Source of the DNA: Rufibacter hautae | GTDB lineage: Bacteria; Bacteroidota; Bacteroidia; Cytophagales; Hymenobacteraceae | Assembly: GCF_008271695.1 (NCBI RefSeq) | Contig: NZ_VKKY01000002.1 | Location: 1,426,001-1,490,000 of the forward strand | Length of the DNA stretch: 64,000 bases | Reading direction: 5' to 3' | In this document: one piece after another, positions 47,207 to 56,502 of the stretch | Layout: the number at the start of each line of letters is the position of its first letter | How positions within the stretch are numbered: position 1 is the stretch's first letter | Translations under genes and position numbers: made by a program | The notes under the pieces: model-generated | Databases searched by the model: none | The model's input: only the letters and a program-made list of their open reading frames with translations | Told to the model about the DNA's origin: nothing

Positions 47207-48730
47207 ATGATATTTGATTTAAAAAATAAGCTAAGCTCCCTCCTGTTCTCTGAAAGCTTGCTTGGAAGGTTCAACAAAGGCGCTTTCTGGATTCTGGTAA
47301 GCACCGTGGGCCTGCAAGGCTCCAACCTTCTGGTAACGATCTTCCTGGCCCGCTTTTTCGGGCAAACCGGGTACGGGGAAATCAGCCTGACGGTGAGCAC
47401 CTTTGCTTTGTTGGGCGAGATTGCCGGGCTTGGGTTTGGGCTGACCACCACCAAATACGTAGCAGAACACAAACAGAAAAATGCCTTGAAGGCCAGCCGG
47501 ATTATTGGGTTGGCACTGGCTTTTTCCTTGGTGTTAGGGTTAGGCGCCACGCTGCTTCTGCTCATTTGGCCCCAGCTGATTACAGTCCCCTTTATCCAGG
47601 AACCGCGTTTGAATCCTTTGTTCCGGATCGGGGCGCTCCAGATTTTTTTCAATGCTGTCTCCGGGGTGATTCTGGGGATCCTTTCAGGGTTGGAGGCTTT
47701 CCCGGGTATTGGCGTGAGTAACCTACTCCGCGGGATCCTGTACCTGGCTGCGGCCTCCCTAGGGTCTTATCTATTTGGAATCAACGGAGCCGTTCTGGCT
47801 ACTACCCTTTCCTCTGGACTTGGCGTGTTCATCGCTTTTTTGTTTCTCCGGAAGAACCTGCAGCGGTTTGGGTTAAACATCAGCCTCCAAGGGGCGCTGG
47901 AGGAGGTTTCCATTCTGCGGCAATTTGCGGTGCCGGCGCTGCTGAGTAACCTATCGGTGATTGCGGCGGTCTGGGTCACCAATCTTCTGCTGGTGCGGCA
48001 GGTGGCAGGATTTTCTGAACTGGGGCAGCTCAATGTGGCCAACCAGTGGAAGAACCTGCTCATGCTCATGCCCAACATCATCGCCCAGGTGCTCCTTCCG
48101 CTGCTTTCCGCGGAGTTATCCGGCCCCGAGGATTCTTCTTCGCACAAAACCCTAGGGCTTTTCCAGAGCATTACCGTGCTGGTGATTTTCCCGGTAGGCA
48201 CCCTGTTTATGTTCTTCCCAGACACGGTGCTGTTTATCTACGGGCAGGAGTTCAGGAACAGCCAGGATGTGCTCATCGGGTCGGTCTGGAGCGTGATTGT
48301 GGCTAGCGCCGGCAGCGTTTTGGGGGCGTTTGTGCAATCCACGGGCAAAATGTGGATCGGGTTTACCACCAACCTTACCTATGGCCTGCTGCTTATCCTC
48401 GCCACCTATCTATTCGCAGGGGCTTACGGGGCCAATGCCGTTGCCTACGGAAGTGGCGCCGCTTACCTGTTTATCAATTTCCTGAGTCTTTATTTGCTGC
48501 GCAAGCATGTGGCAGCCCAACTGGTGAAACAGATCCTGGCGGCCGTGTTACTCAGCGTTTTTCTGGTGGTCGCCTCGCTGGCCGTGGGAAATAGTTACCG
48601 TTTCCTTTATGGGATTGCCGCCATCGTGGTAGTGGAATTCATCCTCTTCAAAATGGTGATCAGCCACGAGGTAAGAATGGGCGTTTTAAGGCTGTTTTCT
48701 AAATTTCTGCTCAAAAATGGCAAAGCCTGA
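47207..48730 (+). CDS. Polysaccharide flippase (Wzx-type, MATE/MVF superfamily)
   Basis: 507 residues from MIFDLKNKLSSLLFSESLLG. Upstream in-frame starts exist (ATG at 47105, TTG at 47099), but the extra residues are not family-like. About 13-14 hydrophobic segments; the N-terminal GAFWILVSTVGLQGSNLLVT and TGYGEISLTVSTFALLGEIA fit PST/MVF flippases. It moves undecaprenyl-linked oligosaccharide units across the inner membrane. First gene of an overlapping series of glycan genes; its last codons overlap the next gene by 14 nt and include a weak copy of the dispersed palindrome (48681-48719). Confidence 0.9.
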   Translation: MIFDLKNKLSSLLFSESLLGRFNKGAFWILVSTVGLQGSNLLVTIFLARFFGQTGYGEISLTVSTFALLGEIAGLGFGLTTTKYVAEHKQKNALKASRIIGLALAFSLVLGLGATLLLLIWPQLITVPFIQEPRLNPLFRIGALQIFFNAVSGVILGILSGLEAFPGIGVSNLLRGILYLAAASLGSYLFGINGAVLATTLSSGLGVFIAFLFLRKNLQRFGLNISLQGALEEVSILRQFAVPALLSNLSVIAAVWVTNLLLVRQVAGFSELGQLNVANQWKNLLMLMPNIIAQVLLPLLSAELSGPEDSSSHKTLGLFQSITVLVIFPVGTLFMFFPDTVLFIYGQEFRNSQDVLIGSVWSVIVASAGSVLGAFVQSTGKMWIGFTTNLTYGLLLILATYLFAGAYGANAVAYGSGAAYLFINFLSLYLLRKHVAAQLVKQILAAVLLSVFLVVASLAVGNSYRFLYGIAAIVVVEFILFKMVISHEVRMGVLRLFSKFLLKNGKA

Positions 48731-49832
48731 GAAAGCACCCCTCAAAGTAGGAATGTTCACCTATGCCTTCCACGGCGGCGGCATGGAGATGGCGTTGCTG
48801 CGGCTGGGGAAGTACCTGCAGGCCCAGGGCATGGACGTGGAAATTACCGTCTTCTCTGAGAGAGGCGCATGGTTTGACCAAATAGGGGAAGCCGGCCTTA
48901 AAAGTGTCTTTCTTTCGCATAGCGGTCTTGAAACCAAACTGCAAAGAACTTTCCATTACCTGAAGGCTTTGACGTATATTTTCCGGAAGAAGTACGATGT
49001 CATTCTGCTCAACCATACCCGCTATGGCCAACGGGCGGTGCCGTTTTTAAGGCGTTTTTCGAAGACCAAGACCGTTTCTGTTCTACACAACACCGATTCC
49101 TCCATCTTTGAGATTGGGTTGATGCATGCCTCCTCCCTTGATGCCGTGGTCGCGGTTGGTCCATTGGTAGAGGAACTCGCAAAACAATGGGCGCCGCACA
49201 GCAGCATTTACCAGATCAGAAACGGCGTGGACCTTCCGCAGACTTTAGGGTTGAAAGAAGAAAGACAAGGCAAACCGTTCACCCTAGTGTTTGTGGGCCG
49301 ACTGGAGCACGCCCAAAAGGGAGTCTTTTTTCTGCCTGAAATTTTGGAAACCTGCCTAAAACAAGGGTTGAACCTTCGCCTCGTCATCGCGGGCACCGGC
49401 CCTGATGAAGATGAACTCAAAAAGCTATTCCAGGAAAAGAACCTTCTGGAGGCGGTCCGGTTTGCGGGTTCTCTTCAGACCATAGAAGTGTACCAACTGC
49501 TATTGTCTTCCCACGTTATGCTCATGCCTTCGTTTTTTGAGGGATTCAGCGTAGTCCTCCTGGAGGCCTTGGTGTGCGGCTGTCTTCCTCTGGTGACCAG
49601 GCTGGAGAACATAACCACTCCTGTCATAAAAGACGGAGAAACCGGTTTCTTGATTGATGGAAATGATAATATAGATATGTTTGTGGAGAAAATCACCTAC
49701 CTGTACATTCATCGTGACCTGTTGGAGAAGATGAGCCGCAAGGCCTCGCATACCGCCGCCGCGGATTATTCTGTAGAGGCCATGGGCAAGAAATACAAGG
49801 ATTTGATCTTACACTTGGTCAACCAGAGGTAG
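48717..49832 (+). CDS. Glycosyltransferase family 4
   Basis: 371 residues, GT-B fold. The N-terminal acceptor domain begins VGMFTYAFHGGGMEMALLRL; the C-terminal donor domain has FTLVFVGRLEHAQKGVFFLP (about 195) and the E-x7-E region SFFEGFSVVLLEALVCGCLP (about 270). Retaining transfer from a nucleotide sugar to the growing repeat unit is expected; sugar and linkage are unknown. Overlaps the flippase gene by 14 nt and is followed 25 bp later by wecB. Confidence 0.92.
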   Translation: MAKPEKAPLKVGMFTYAFHGGGMEMALLRLGKYLQAQGMDVEITVFSERGAWFDQIGEAGLKSVFLSHSGLETKLQRTFHYLKALTYIFRKKYDVILLNHTRYGQRAVPFLRRFSKTKTVSVLHNTDSSIFEIGLMHASSLDAVVAVGPLVEELAKQWAPHSSIYQIRNGVDLPQTLGLKEERQGKPFTLVFVGRLEHAQKGVFFLPEILETCLKQGLNLRLVIAGTGPDEDELKKLFQEKNLLEAVRFAGSLQTIEVYQLLLSSHVMLMPSFFEGFSVVLLEALVCGCLPLVTRLENITTPVIKDGETGFLIDGNDNIDMFVEKITYLYIHRDLLEKMSRKASHTAAADYSVEAMGKKYKDLILHLVNQR

Positions 49833-49857
49833 AAAAGTATAGGAACCGCACATCCCC

Positions 49858-50976
49858 ATGAAGAAAATCCTTTTTGTCTTTGGCACGCGCCCCGAGGCCA
49901 TCAAAATGGCTCCTTTGATCAAAGAATTCAGCCGTTTTCCTGAGCTATTCCAGGCCATTACCTGCATCACTGGCCAGCACCGGCACATGCTGGACCAGGT
50001 GCTGGCGTTCTTCTCCATCACCCCAGACTATGACCTCAACCTTATGCAGCCAGATCAGAGTTTATTTGACATCACCTCCAAGGGCCTGAAAGCACTGGAG
50101 GCTGTTTTGGAGGATTGCACCCCCTCTTTGGTGTTTGTGCAGGGCGATACCACCACGGCCTTTTTAGGTGCGCTGGGCAGCTATTACAAGAAGATAAAAG
50201 TAGCCCATTTAGAAGCCGGCCTGAGAAGCGGCAACCGGCAGTCCCCTTTTCCTGAGGAAGGCAACCGGATCATGATCGGCCATCTCGCGGATTTCCACTT
50301 TGCGCCGACTAACACTGCCCAGAAGAACCTGGCTCAGGAAAACATCCGGGACAATGTCTATGTGGTGGGAAATACGGTCATTGACGCGCTGTATTTAGGT
50401 TTGAGCATCTTAAAAGAAGAAGAGGCGACTTACCTTCGGTTCTTCCACAAGCTTGATTTCACCAAGAAAATCATCTTAGTCACCGGTCACCGCCGGGAGA
50501 GCTTCGGGGCGCCCTTTGAAAACATCTGCCTTGCGATAAAGAAAATTGCCCAGACGTTTGAGGATGTGGAAGTGGTGTACCCGGTGCATTTGAACCCAAA
50601 CGTGCAAGGGGTCGTGAACCGCATTTTAAGCGATCAGCCCAACATCCATTTGCTGGCTCCCCTGGAGTACCCTCATCTGCTGTGGCTCATGGAAAAAAGC
50701 TACCTGGTGCTCACCGACTCGGGAGGAATCCAGGAAGAGGCTCCTTCGCTGGGCAAACCCGTGTTGGTGATGCGGGAGGTTACCGAAAGAACCGAAGGCA
50801 TTGAGGCGGGTACCGCTGCGCTGGTGGGCACAGACCGGCAAACCATTGTGCAGAAGGTAACTGAGTTGCTTCAAGACCAGCCGGTGTACGAATCCATGGC
50901 CAATGCCGTCAATCCTTATGGAGACGGCACCACCTCCCAACAGATTGTCTCGCTTCTGCAGGGAATTCAACTGTAA
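49858..50976 (+). CDS. wecB: UDP-N-acetylglucosamine 2-epimerase (non-hydrolysing)
   Basis: Converts UDP-GlcNAc to UDP-ManNAc; cytoplasmic. 372 residues. Motifs: ILFVFGTRPEAIKMAPLIKE at the N-terminus, VQGDTTTAFLGAL (about 97), HLEAGLRSGNRQSPFPEEGN (about 119), LVTGHRRESFGAPFENI (about 205) and TDSGGIQEEAPSLGKPVLVM (about 284), all intact. It implies that the surface polysaccharide contains ManNAc or a derivative; no UDP-ManNAc dehydrogenase is in the window. Confidence 0.96.
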   Translation: MKKILFVFGTRPEAIKMAPLIKEFSRFPELFQAITCITGQHRHMLDQVLAFFSITPDYDLNLMQPDQSLFDITSKGLKALEAVLEDCTPSLVFVQGDTTTAFLGALGSYYKKIKVAHLEAGLRSGNRQSPFPEEGNRIMIGHLADFHFAPTNTAQKNLAQENIRDNVYVVGNTVIDALYLGLSILKEEEATYLRFFHKLDFTKKIILVTGHRRESFGAPFENICLAIKKIAQTFEDVEVVYPVHLNPNVQGVVNRILSDQPNIHLLAPLEYPHLLWLMEKSYLVLTDSGGIQEEAPSLGKPVLVMREVTERTEGIEAGTAALVGTDRQTIVQKVTELLQDQPVYESMANAVNPYGDGTTSQQIVSLLQGIQL

Positions 50977-50981
50977 TCCTT

Positions 50982-52070
50982 ATGCCTAAAGAGATTGTTT
51001 TCGTGACGCCTTACCCTACAGACCGTACTATTGGGGAAGGAATGATGCAGCGGGTCAAACACATTGATGACTGTTTGATAGGGCATACACGCACGTACCT
51101 GAACATCAGGTTGGTAAGGGCATTCAGAAAAACGGAGATCAAAGAGGAGCAGCTCACCATTTTGACGCTAAACCTTTTCACTCACTTCTTCCTGATTCTG
51201 CAGAAATTCAGGCAGGCAGACCTGGTGTACATCCACTCCATCTTCAACGCTTTCCCAGCCTTACCTTTCCTTAAGCTCCATCATCGGAAAACGAAGGTGG
51301 TGCTTGATGTGCACGGCGTGGTACCAGAAGAGCTTGCGTTTTCAGGCGAGTTAAAGAAAAGCAGGCTATTTTCCTGGGTGGAGCAGGAGGCGGTTCCCTA
51401 TGTAGACACTTTCATTTACGTGACCCATAAAATGAAAGGGTATTACCTTCAGAAACACCCGGGCATCAGGAATAGAAACCACCTGGTGTACTCCATTAAG
51501 CCCAATATGCCGGCTGGGTTAGACCAAGGTTTACTAGACAAAACCAGAGAAGAACTAGACCTTACCGGCTCAGAAGTGGTTTTTATCTACAGCGGCTCGG
51601 CCCAGAAATGGCAGAATGTGGACCTCATGTTCCAGTGCATTCAAAGGCTCCAAAACCCCAATTACAGATTCATCATCCTCAGCGGCGAGGTAGAGGCTGT
51701 AAAAGCAGTGGCGGAGCAGGTAAGCGTCAATACCAATTCTTTCATTTTCAGAAGCGTGCCTCCTTCTATGTTAGGCTATTATTATGCGTTGGCAGACTAC
51801 GGGTTCATCCTCAGGGATGACCATATCCTGAACCGGGTGGCCAGCCCCACCAAATTGATGGAATACCTATACTTTGGCCTTACGCCTATTGTCAAGCTGC
51901 AGGACATTGGAGACTTTGCCGACCTTGGATATGAGTTTCTGGACTACAGGTCTTTGAACGATAATCTACCTAAGCGGACCAGCCAGAAGAACAAAGAGAT
52001 TGTTCTCCGTATCCTGCAAGATCCTTTGAAGATTGAGGATGTTCTCTTCCAACCAGAAGCGTTAGCATAA
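50982..52070 (+). CDS. Glycosyltransferase, GT4-like
   Basis: 362 residues, GT-B-like. IVFVTPYPTDRTIGEGMMQR at the N-terminus, VVLDVHGVVPEELAFSGELK mid-domain, then VVFIYSGSAQKWQNVDLMFQ (about 190) and RVASPTKLMEYLYFGLTPIV (about 285) in place of the usual EGFG motif. Divergent but recognisable as a GT4-type enzyme. 5 bp after wecB; its stop overlaps the next start by 1 nt. Confidence 0.78.
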   Translation: MPKEIVFVTPYPTDRTIGEGMMQRVKHIDDCLIGHTRTYLNIRLVRAFRKTEIKEEQLTILTLNLFTHFFLILQKFRQADLVYIHSIFNAFPALPFLKLHHRKTKVVLDVHGVVPEELAFSGELKKSRLFSWVEQEAVPYVDTFIYVTHKMKGYYLQKHPGIRNRNHLVYSIKPNMPAGLDQGLLDKTREELDLTGSEVVFIYSGSAQKWQNVDLMFQCIQRLQNPNYRFIILSGEVEAVKAVAEQVSVNTNSFIFRSVPPSMLGYYYALADYGFILRDDHILNRVASPTKLMEYLYFGLTPIVKLQDIGDFADLGYEFLDYRSLNDNLPKRTSQKNKEIVLRILQDPLKIEDVLFQPEALA

Positions 52071-53035
52071 TGGCTGTTTTACCTGAAAACCCTATGGCAG
52101 AACCGTTGGTCTCCGTTGCCTTGGCTACCTACAACGGGGAAAAGTACATCAGGGAACAGCTTGCCTCTATTTTTGCCCAAACCCACCAGCATCTTGAGGT
52201 TATTATATTCGATGACGGATCAACGGACGGTACCCTTGAGATCCTTAAGGAAATGGCATGGAACAGGCATAACCTGATCATCCACGCTAACGCTCCACAA
52301 GCTGGAGTAGTCCAGAATTTCTCCCGAGCCATAGCGGCAGCTACCGGAGACTACATTGCCTTATGTGACCAGGATGATGTCTGGTTGCCCGGTAAGATAA
52401 AGGAGACTTTAACCTGCTTGCAGGAACTAGAGAAAAGCTCGTCGAAAGGAACACCCGCCTTGGTCTTTACCGATTTGAAAGTGGTGGAGGAAAACCTGAA
52501 GGTGATTGATGCTTCCTATTGGCACCACATGGGGCTAAACCCAGAGTACAATTCGTTGAACAGAGCATTGGTGGAAAATGTGGCCACCGGCTGCACCATC
52601 CTCCTCAATAAAGCCACCAAAGAACTGGCCTTGCCCATCCCCAAGGAAGCGCTCATGCATGATGTCTGGTTGCTTTTGACGGCCAGCTACTTTGGCCAGG
52701 TAAAATATCTTCATGAGCCAACAGTTCTATACCGGCAGCATTCTTATAATGCAGTAGGTGCCCAGCGCAAAGGTTTATTCCGTCATTTAGCCTTTGTTTT
52801 AGAAAAAGCCCTGAAAAACAATCTTCAACTTTTAGCAGGAGAGATAAAACAAGCCGAAGCTTTTCACTTACACCATCAAAACAGATTATCCTTGAACCCG
52901 GCCCATCAACGGATTTTAGAAGCCTTTATCGCCCTGAAAGAAAAAGGCTTATTAGGTAGAAAGCGGCAATTGATCAACTACCGGTTTTTAAGGTCTTCCT
53001 GGAAGAATAACCTGAGTCTGCTTTTAAGAGGATAA
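52070..53035 (+). CDS. Glycosyltransferase family 2
   Basis: 321 residues, GT-A fold. VSVALATYNGEKYIREQLAS begins the nucleotide-binding domain, IIFDDGSTDGTLEILKEM and LCDQDDVWLPGKIKETL supply the DxD-type metal/donor site, and VENVATGCTILLNKATK and HDVWLLLTASYFGQVKYLHE follow. The pattern resembles rhamnosyltransferase-type GT2 proteins; the sugar is not certain. A second Met (residue 9) is an alternative start. Translationally coupled to the previous gene (TAATG). Confidence 0.92.
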   Translation: MAVLPENPMAEPLVSVALATYNGEKYIREQLASIFAQTHQHLEVIIFDDGSTDGTLEILKEMAWNRHNLIIHANAPQAGVVQNFSRAIAAATGDYIALCDQDDVWLPGKIKETLTCLQELEKSSSKGTPALVFTDLKVVEENLKVIDASYWHHMGLNPEYNSLNRALVENVATGCTILLNKATKELALPIPKEALMHDVWLLLTASYFGQVKYLHEPTVLYRQHSYNAVGAQRKGLFRHLAFVLEKALKNNLQLLAGEIKQAEAFHLHHQNRLSLNPAHQRILEAFIALKEKGLLGRKRQLINYRFLRSSWKNNLSLLLRG

Positions 53036-53044
53036 GGAAGGAAC

Positions 53045-54028
53045 ATGACCGTGCAGGAACATCAACCCAAAGTATACATTGTAGTGCTCAACTACTTGAG
53101 CTGGCAAGACACCGTAGAGTGCCTTGCCAGCCTATTGAGGCTAACCTATCAAAACAAGGAGATCATTGTAGTGGACAATGATTCTCCCAACGGGTCATTC
53201 CTTCACTTGACCAACTGGGCCCAGGAAAACCTTCCCTTCTACCAGGCTTTATCGGAAAACGAGGTTACTCATGGCAGTTCCCTTCCTGAACAGGGCCCTC
53301 AGGTGATGTTTATCAAGGCCGATAAAAACGCAGGTTTCGCGGCGGGCAACAACCTGGGAATAAGGTATGCGCTGAAGAAAAAGGACCATGACTACCTGTG
53401 GCTTCTAAACAACGACACCACCGTGGACCCGAACGCACTGGAGGAGTTGGTGAAAAGGGCACATTTTGACCAAAACTCGGCAAAACCCGTGGGCATCTGG
53501 GGTTCAAAACTGCTGTACTATCACCAGCCCAAGGTAATACAAGCCGTAGGCGGTAAGCTGGATTTACGTACTTTCACTACCCGCCATCTTGCCGAAGGAG
53601 AAACGGATGGGCCACAACATAACGTCCTTGAGCTGCAGCAGGACTATGTGATTGGGGCTTCCCTTTTTGTCAGTAGAAAGTTTCTGGCTGAGGTTGGGCT
53701 TTTAAGCGAGGATTACTTTCTTTACTTTGAAGAGCTTGACTGGGCTACCAGGGCAGCAAGGGCTGGGTATGCGTTAGGGTACGTGTGGTCTAGCCGGGTG
53801 TACCACAAAGAGGGACAAACCATTGGGTCCAGTTCCTCAGGGAAGCAGAAAAGCGATCTAGCCGATTACCACGGCATCAGAAGCAAAATCATTTTTTTCA
53901 GGAAGTTCTACCCCGAAAGGACCCTTAAGCTTTACTTGTTACTCACGGCCTCTGCTTTGCTGCGGGTGTCAAGGCTGCAGTTTCTAAGAGCCGCCACGGT
54001 ATTCAAGTTGATGGCCCAAACCAAATGA
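53045..54028 (+). CDS. Glycosyltransferase family 2
   Basis: 327 residues. KVYIVVLNYLSWQDTVECLA, EIIVVDNDSPNGS and the donor-site block YLWLLNNDTTVDPNALEELV (about 118-137) are typical of GT2 inverting enzymes; YFLYFEELDWATRAARAGYA is the catalytic-base region. A C-terminal amphipathic/hydrophobic stretch may touch the membrane. Overlaps the following ligase-like gene by 4 nt. Confidence 0.93.
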   Translation: MTVQEHQPKVYIVVLNYLSWQDTVECLASLLRLTYQNKEIIVVDNDSPNGSFLHLTNWAQENLPFYQALSENEVTHGSSLPEQGPQVMFIKADKNAGFAAGNNLGIRYALKKKDHDYLWLLNNDTTVDPNALEELVKRAHFDQNSAKPVGIWGSKLLYYHQPKVIQAVGGKLDLRTFTTRHLAEGETDGPQHNVLELQQDYVIGASLFVSRKFLAEVGLLSEDYFLYFEELDWATRAARAGYALGYVWSSRVYHKEGQTIGSSSSGKQKSDLADYHGIRSKIIFFRKFYPERTLKLYLLLTASALLRVSRLQFLRAATVFKLMAQTK

Positions 54029-55335
54029 AGCAGGCAACGCAGTATACGGTTTCTATCTCTCATATCTTGCTATTACTTTTAATAGTAACGTTGCTGTTTA
54101 GTGGCTTTATCACCAATTTCCTTTCTTTCACGAAGCTGAACCTGGGTACAATCTTAATTGACCTACTCATTTTGCTCCTCCTTGGGCACACGGTTTTTAC
54201 CCTGGTCGTATTCAGTTTAACAAGCAAAAAGGTCCACACAGATTACGTTATTTTTGCCCTATTCTGGCTCGTTTTACTCTGCCTCACCATTTTCAAGCTT
54301 TCTTTCATTGACGATAATGCCATAAGGGAAAGGGTGTTAGGCCTCAGGAATACCATTCTTTACGCCGCCCCAATCATTTACATCCCTTTGTTATTCAAAA
54401 AGGAAAAACCCATTGACAGAAGCTTGGCTATCGTGGTGCTGTTGGGAGTTGTTCTTTGCCTGTATGCTATTTTCCAGTTTCAGTTTTCCGCCAACCTACC
54501 GCTTTCCTTCCTGGCCCTCAGGGGCGAGGGCACGTTCCAATTCTACAACGAGGACATTGTGAGGCCAACCGCCCTGTTGGGCAATACCATCATTTTCGCC
54601 AGTTTCACCATTACCTTGTTTTCAATTCTGGTAGCCAAATTGCTGACCACCGGCAATAAAATCTACCTCCTCTATCTGGCCATCATTGTTACTGCCAACA
54701 TTTTCACTTTCACCCGGGCTACCTTGGTGGGCCTCCTCTTGTCAAGCGGTACCATTCTGATTCTGCATTACGGAAGGTTCACCATCAACTTCGTGATCAG
54801 GATCATCCTCGTGAGCTTTGTCCTGTTCATCACGCTCCTTTCCCTGGCTTATGTTTACAAAGACAGCTTTATCGTGCGGAGGGTAACCGGACAGGAGGCC
54901 AGCACCATCGCCTCCACCACCGAGCATTACAATCAGATAGACAATTCCCTGGAGTTCCTCAAAGAGAATTACTTGTTTGGGGCGGGCACCGGCACCCAAG
55001 GCCCCAGCAGCGACGCCACCAGGATGATCATCACCGATGGGTACTGGCTGCAGCTTTTCCTGGAGAATGGCGTTTTCCTGGGCCTTATTCACTTCTCTTT
55101 GTACCTCCTCTGCTTTTATTATGCGCTGCATACCTTTTACTTTGCAGAAAATCGCCTTCTGAGGCAGCTTTGCCTGGCTTTTCTGGGTTCCAGCATGTAT
55201 TTCTTTGCGGGCAGTCTCCTCAACTCGGCCCTCATTGGCAAGGTGAATTACATCCTGTACTGGATTCTGTTCGGGTTATTGCTGGCCCAGAGTATTATCT
55301 CCAAAAGACGAATGAATGCCCTCCCTAGTCATTGA
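54025..55335 (+). CDS. O-antigen polymerase/ligase-family membrane protein, first copy
   Basis: 436 residues with about eleven hydrophobic segments and a large periplasmic loop (about 285-345) containing NSLEFLKENYLFGAGTGTQG and ITDGYWLQLFLENGVFLGL, the Wzy_C-type pattern shared by polymerases (Wzy) and ligases (WaaL). Sequence alone does not separate the two; the position inside a Wzx-type cluster favours polymerase. Overlaps its neighbours on both sides. Confidence 0.83.
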   Translation: MKQATQYTVSISHILLLLLIVTLLFSGFITNFLSFTKLNLGTILIDLLILLLLGHTVFTLVVFSLTSKKVHTDYVIFALFWLVLLCLTIFKLSFIDDNAIRERVLGLRNTILYAAPIIYIPLLFKKEKPIDRSLAIVVLLGVVLCLYAIFQFQFSANLPLSFLALRGEGTFQFYNEDIVRPTALLGNTIIFASFTITLFSILVAKLLTTGNKIYLLYLAIIVTANIFTFTRATLVGLLLSSGTILILHYGRFTINFVIRIILVSFVLFITLLSLAYVYKDSFIVRRVTGQEASTIASTTEHYNQIDNSLEFLKENYLFGAGTGTQGPSSDATRMIITDGYWLQLFLENGVFLGLIHFSLYLLCFYYALHTFYFAENRLLRQLCLAFLGSSMYFFAGSLLNSALIGKVNYILYWILFGLLLAQSIISKRRMNALPSH

Positions 55336-56437
55336 TGCCCGCATGGTCCACTCCTCCGGGATTGGGGTTTACCTAAAGCAATTGATCCCGTTTCTGCTCT
55401 CCTCCTTCCAGGTAACGGTGCTGGGTAAGCCGGAAGAACTCAACGGATTGGCCTGGGCACCTTCGGTACAGGTTATCCCAATGGAGGCAGATATCTACTC
55501 TATCAAAGAGCAGGTTGAACTGGTTTCTAAGATACCTTCCTGTGACATTTTCTGGTCGCCGCAGTACAACGTCCCGCTTTTGCCCATCAGGGCGAAGAAA
55601 AGGCTGGTCACCATCCATGACACGTACCACCTGGCGTACCGACATACCTTGCCCCTGGCGCATAAGCTTTATGCCACGGCGGTCATGAAGGCAGCGGTGC
55701 GGCTGGCAGACCAGGTAATCACCGTCTCGCACTTCTCCAAAACCGAGATTGCCAAGTATACAAACTGCCCTTTAGAAAAAATCAGCGTCATCTACAACGG
55801 GGTAGACAATGTGCGTTTTAAGGCAGATTTCCCGGAAAAGGCCTCAAAACAGCTTCGGGAAGCCTTGCCGCAGCTCCCCGAAAAGTACTTGTTGTACGTG
55901 GGCAATGTGAAACCCCACAAAAACCTTATTACGCTGCTGAAAGCCTATGCTAGCCTGAATCCAGCTCTACAAGCCGAGTACCATTTGGTCATTGTAGGGC
56001 AGAAACAAGGGTTTATCACGCCCGACCAGGAGGTATTCCAGTTTCTGGAGCAGCATCCTTCCCTGGCCTTGAAGGTCGATTTTACCGGTTTTGTAGCCGA
56101 TGCGCTATTGCCATTCCTGTACAAATGCGCATCTTTGTCGGTTTTCCCGTCTGTGTACGAAGGTTTCGGGTTGCCGCCGCTGGAATCCATGGCCTGCGGT
56201 TGCCCGGTGGTAGCGTCCTCCTCGGCTAGTATCCCAGAAGTTTGCGGCGGCGCGGCTTTGTACTTCCGGGCCTTGGACGCAGAGGAACTCAGGATTCAGT
56301 TGGAGAATGTATTAACTGACGAACGTTTACGGGCCGATTTGGTAAAAAAAGGCTTAAAACAGAGTAAGGAATTTACCTGGGAGAAATCAGCAGCCCAGCA
56401 CCTGAGCGTTCTGAAGGAGCTGCTGCCGAAAGGGTAA
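55316..56437 (+). CDS. Glycosyltransferase family 4 (mannosyltransferase-like)
   Basis: 373 residues, GT-B. SLVIDARMVHSSGIGVYLKQ at the N-terminus, RLVTIHDTYHLAYRHTLPLA and DQVITVSHFSKTEIAKY in the acceptor domain, YLLYVGNVKPHKNLITLLKA (about 188) and SVYEGFGLPPLESMACGCPV (about 280) with the two catalytic-region glutamates. Resembles mannosyltransferases, but the donor is not fixed. Overlaps the previous gene by 20 nt. Confidence 0.93.
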   Translation: MPSLVIDARMVHSSGIGVYLKQLIPFLLSSFQVTVLGKPEELNGLAWAPSVQVIPMEADIYSIKEQVELVSKIPSCDIFWSPQYNVPLLPIRAKKRLVTIHDTYHLAYRHTLPLAHKLYATAVMKAAVRLADQVITVSHFSKTEIAKYTNCPLEKISVIYNGVDNVRFKADFPEKASKQLREALPQLPEKYLLYVGNVKPHKNLITLLKAYASLNPALQAEYHLVIVGQKQGFITPDQEVFQFLEQHPSLALKVDFTGFVADALLPFLYKCASLSVFPSVYEGFGLPPLESMACGCPVVASSSASIPEVCGGAALYFRALDAEELRIQLENVLTDERLRADLVKKGLKQSKEFTWEKSAAQHLSVLKELLPKG

Positions 56438-56502
56438 AGAAGTTTTACCGGGAACAAATAGAGGCTATATCGCAGGTACCTGCATCATCATAATTATTCT
56501 TT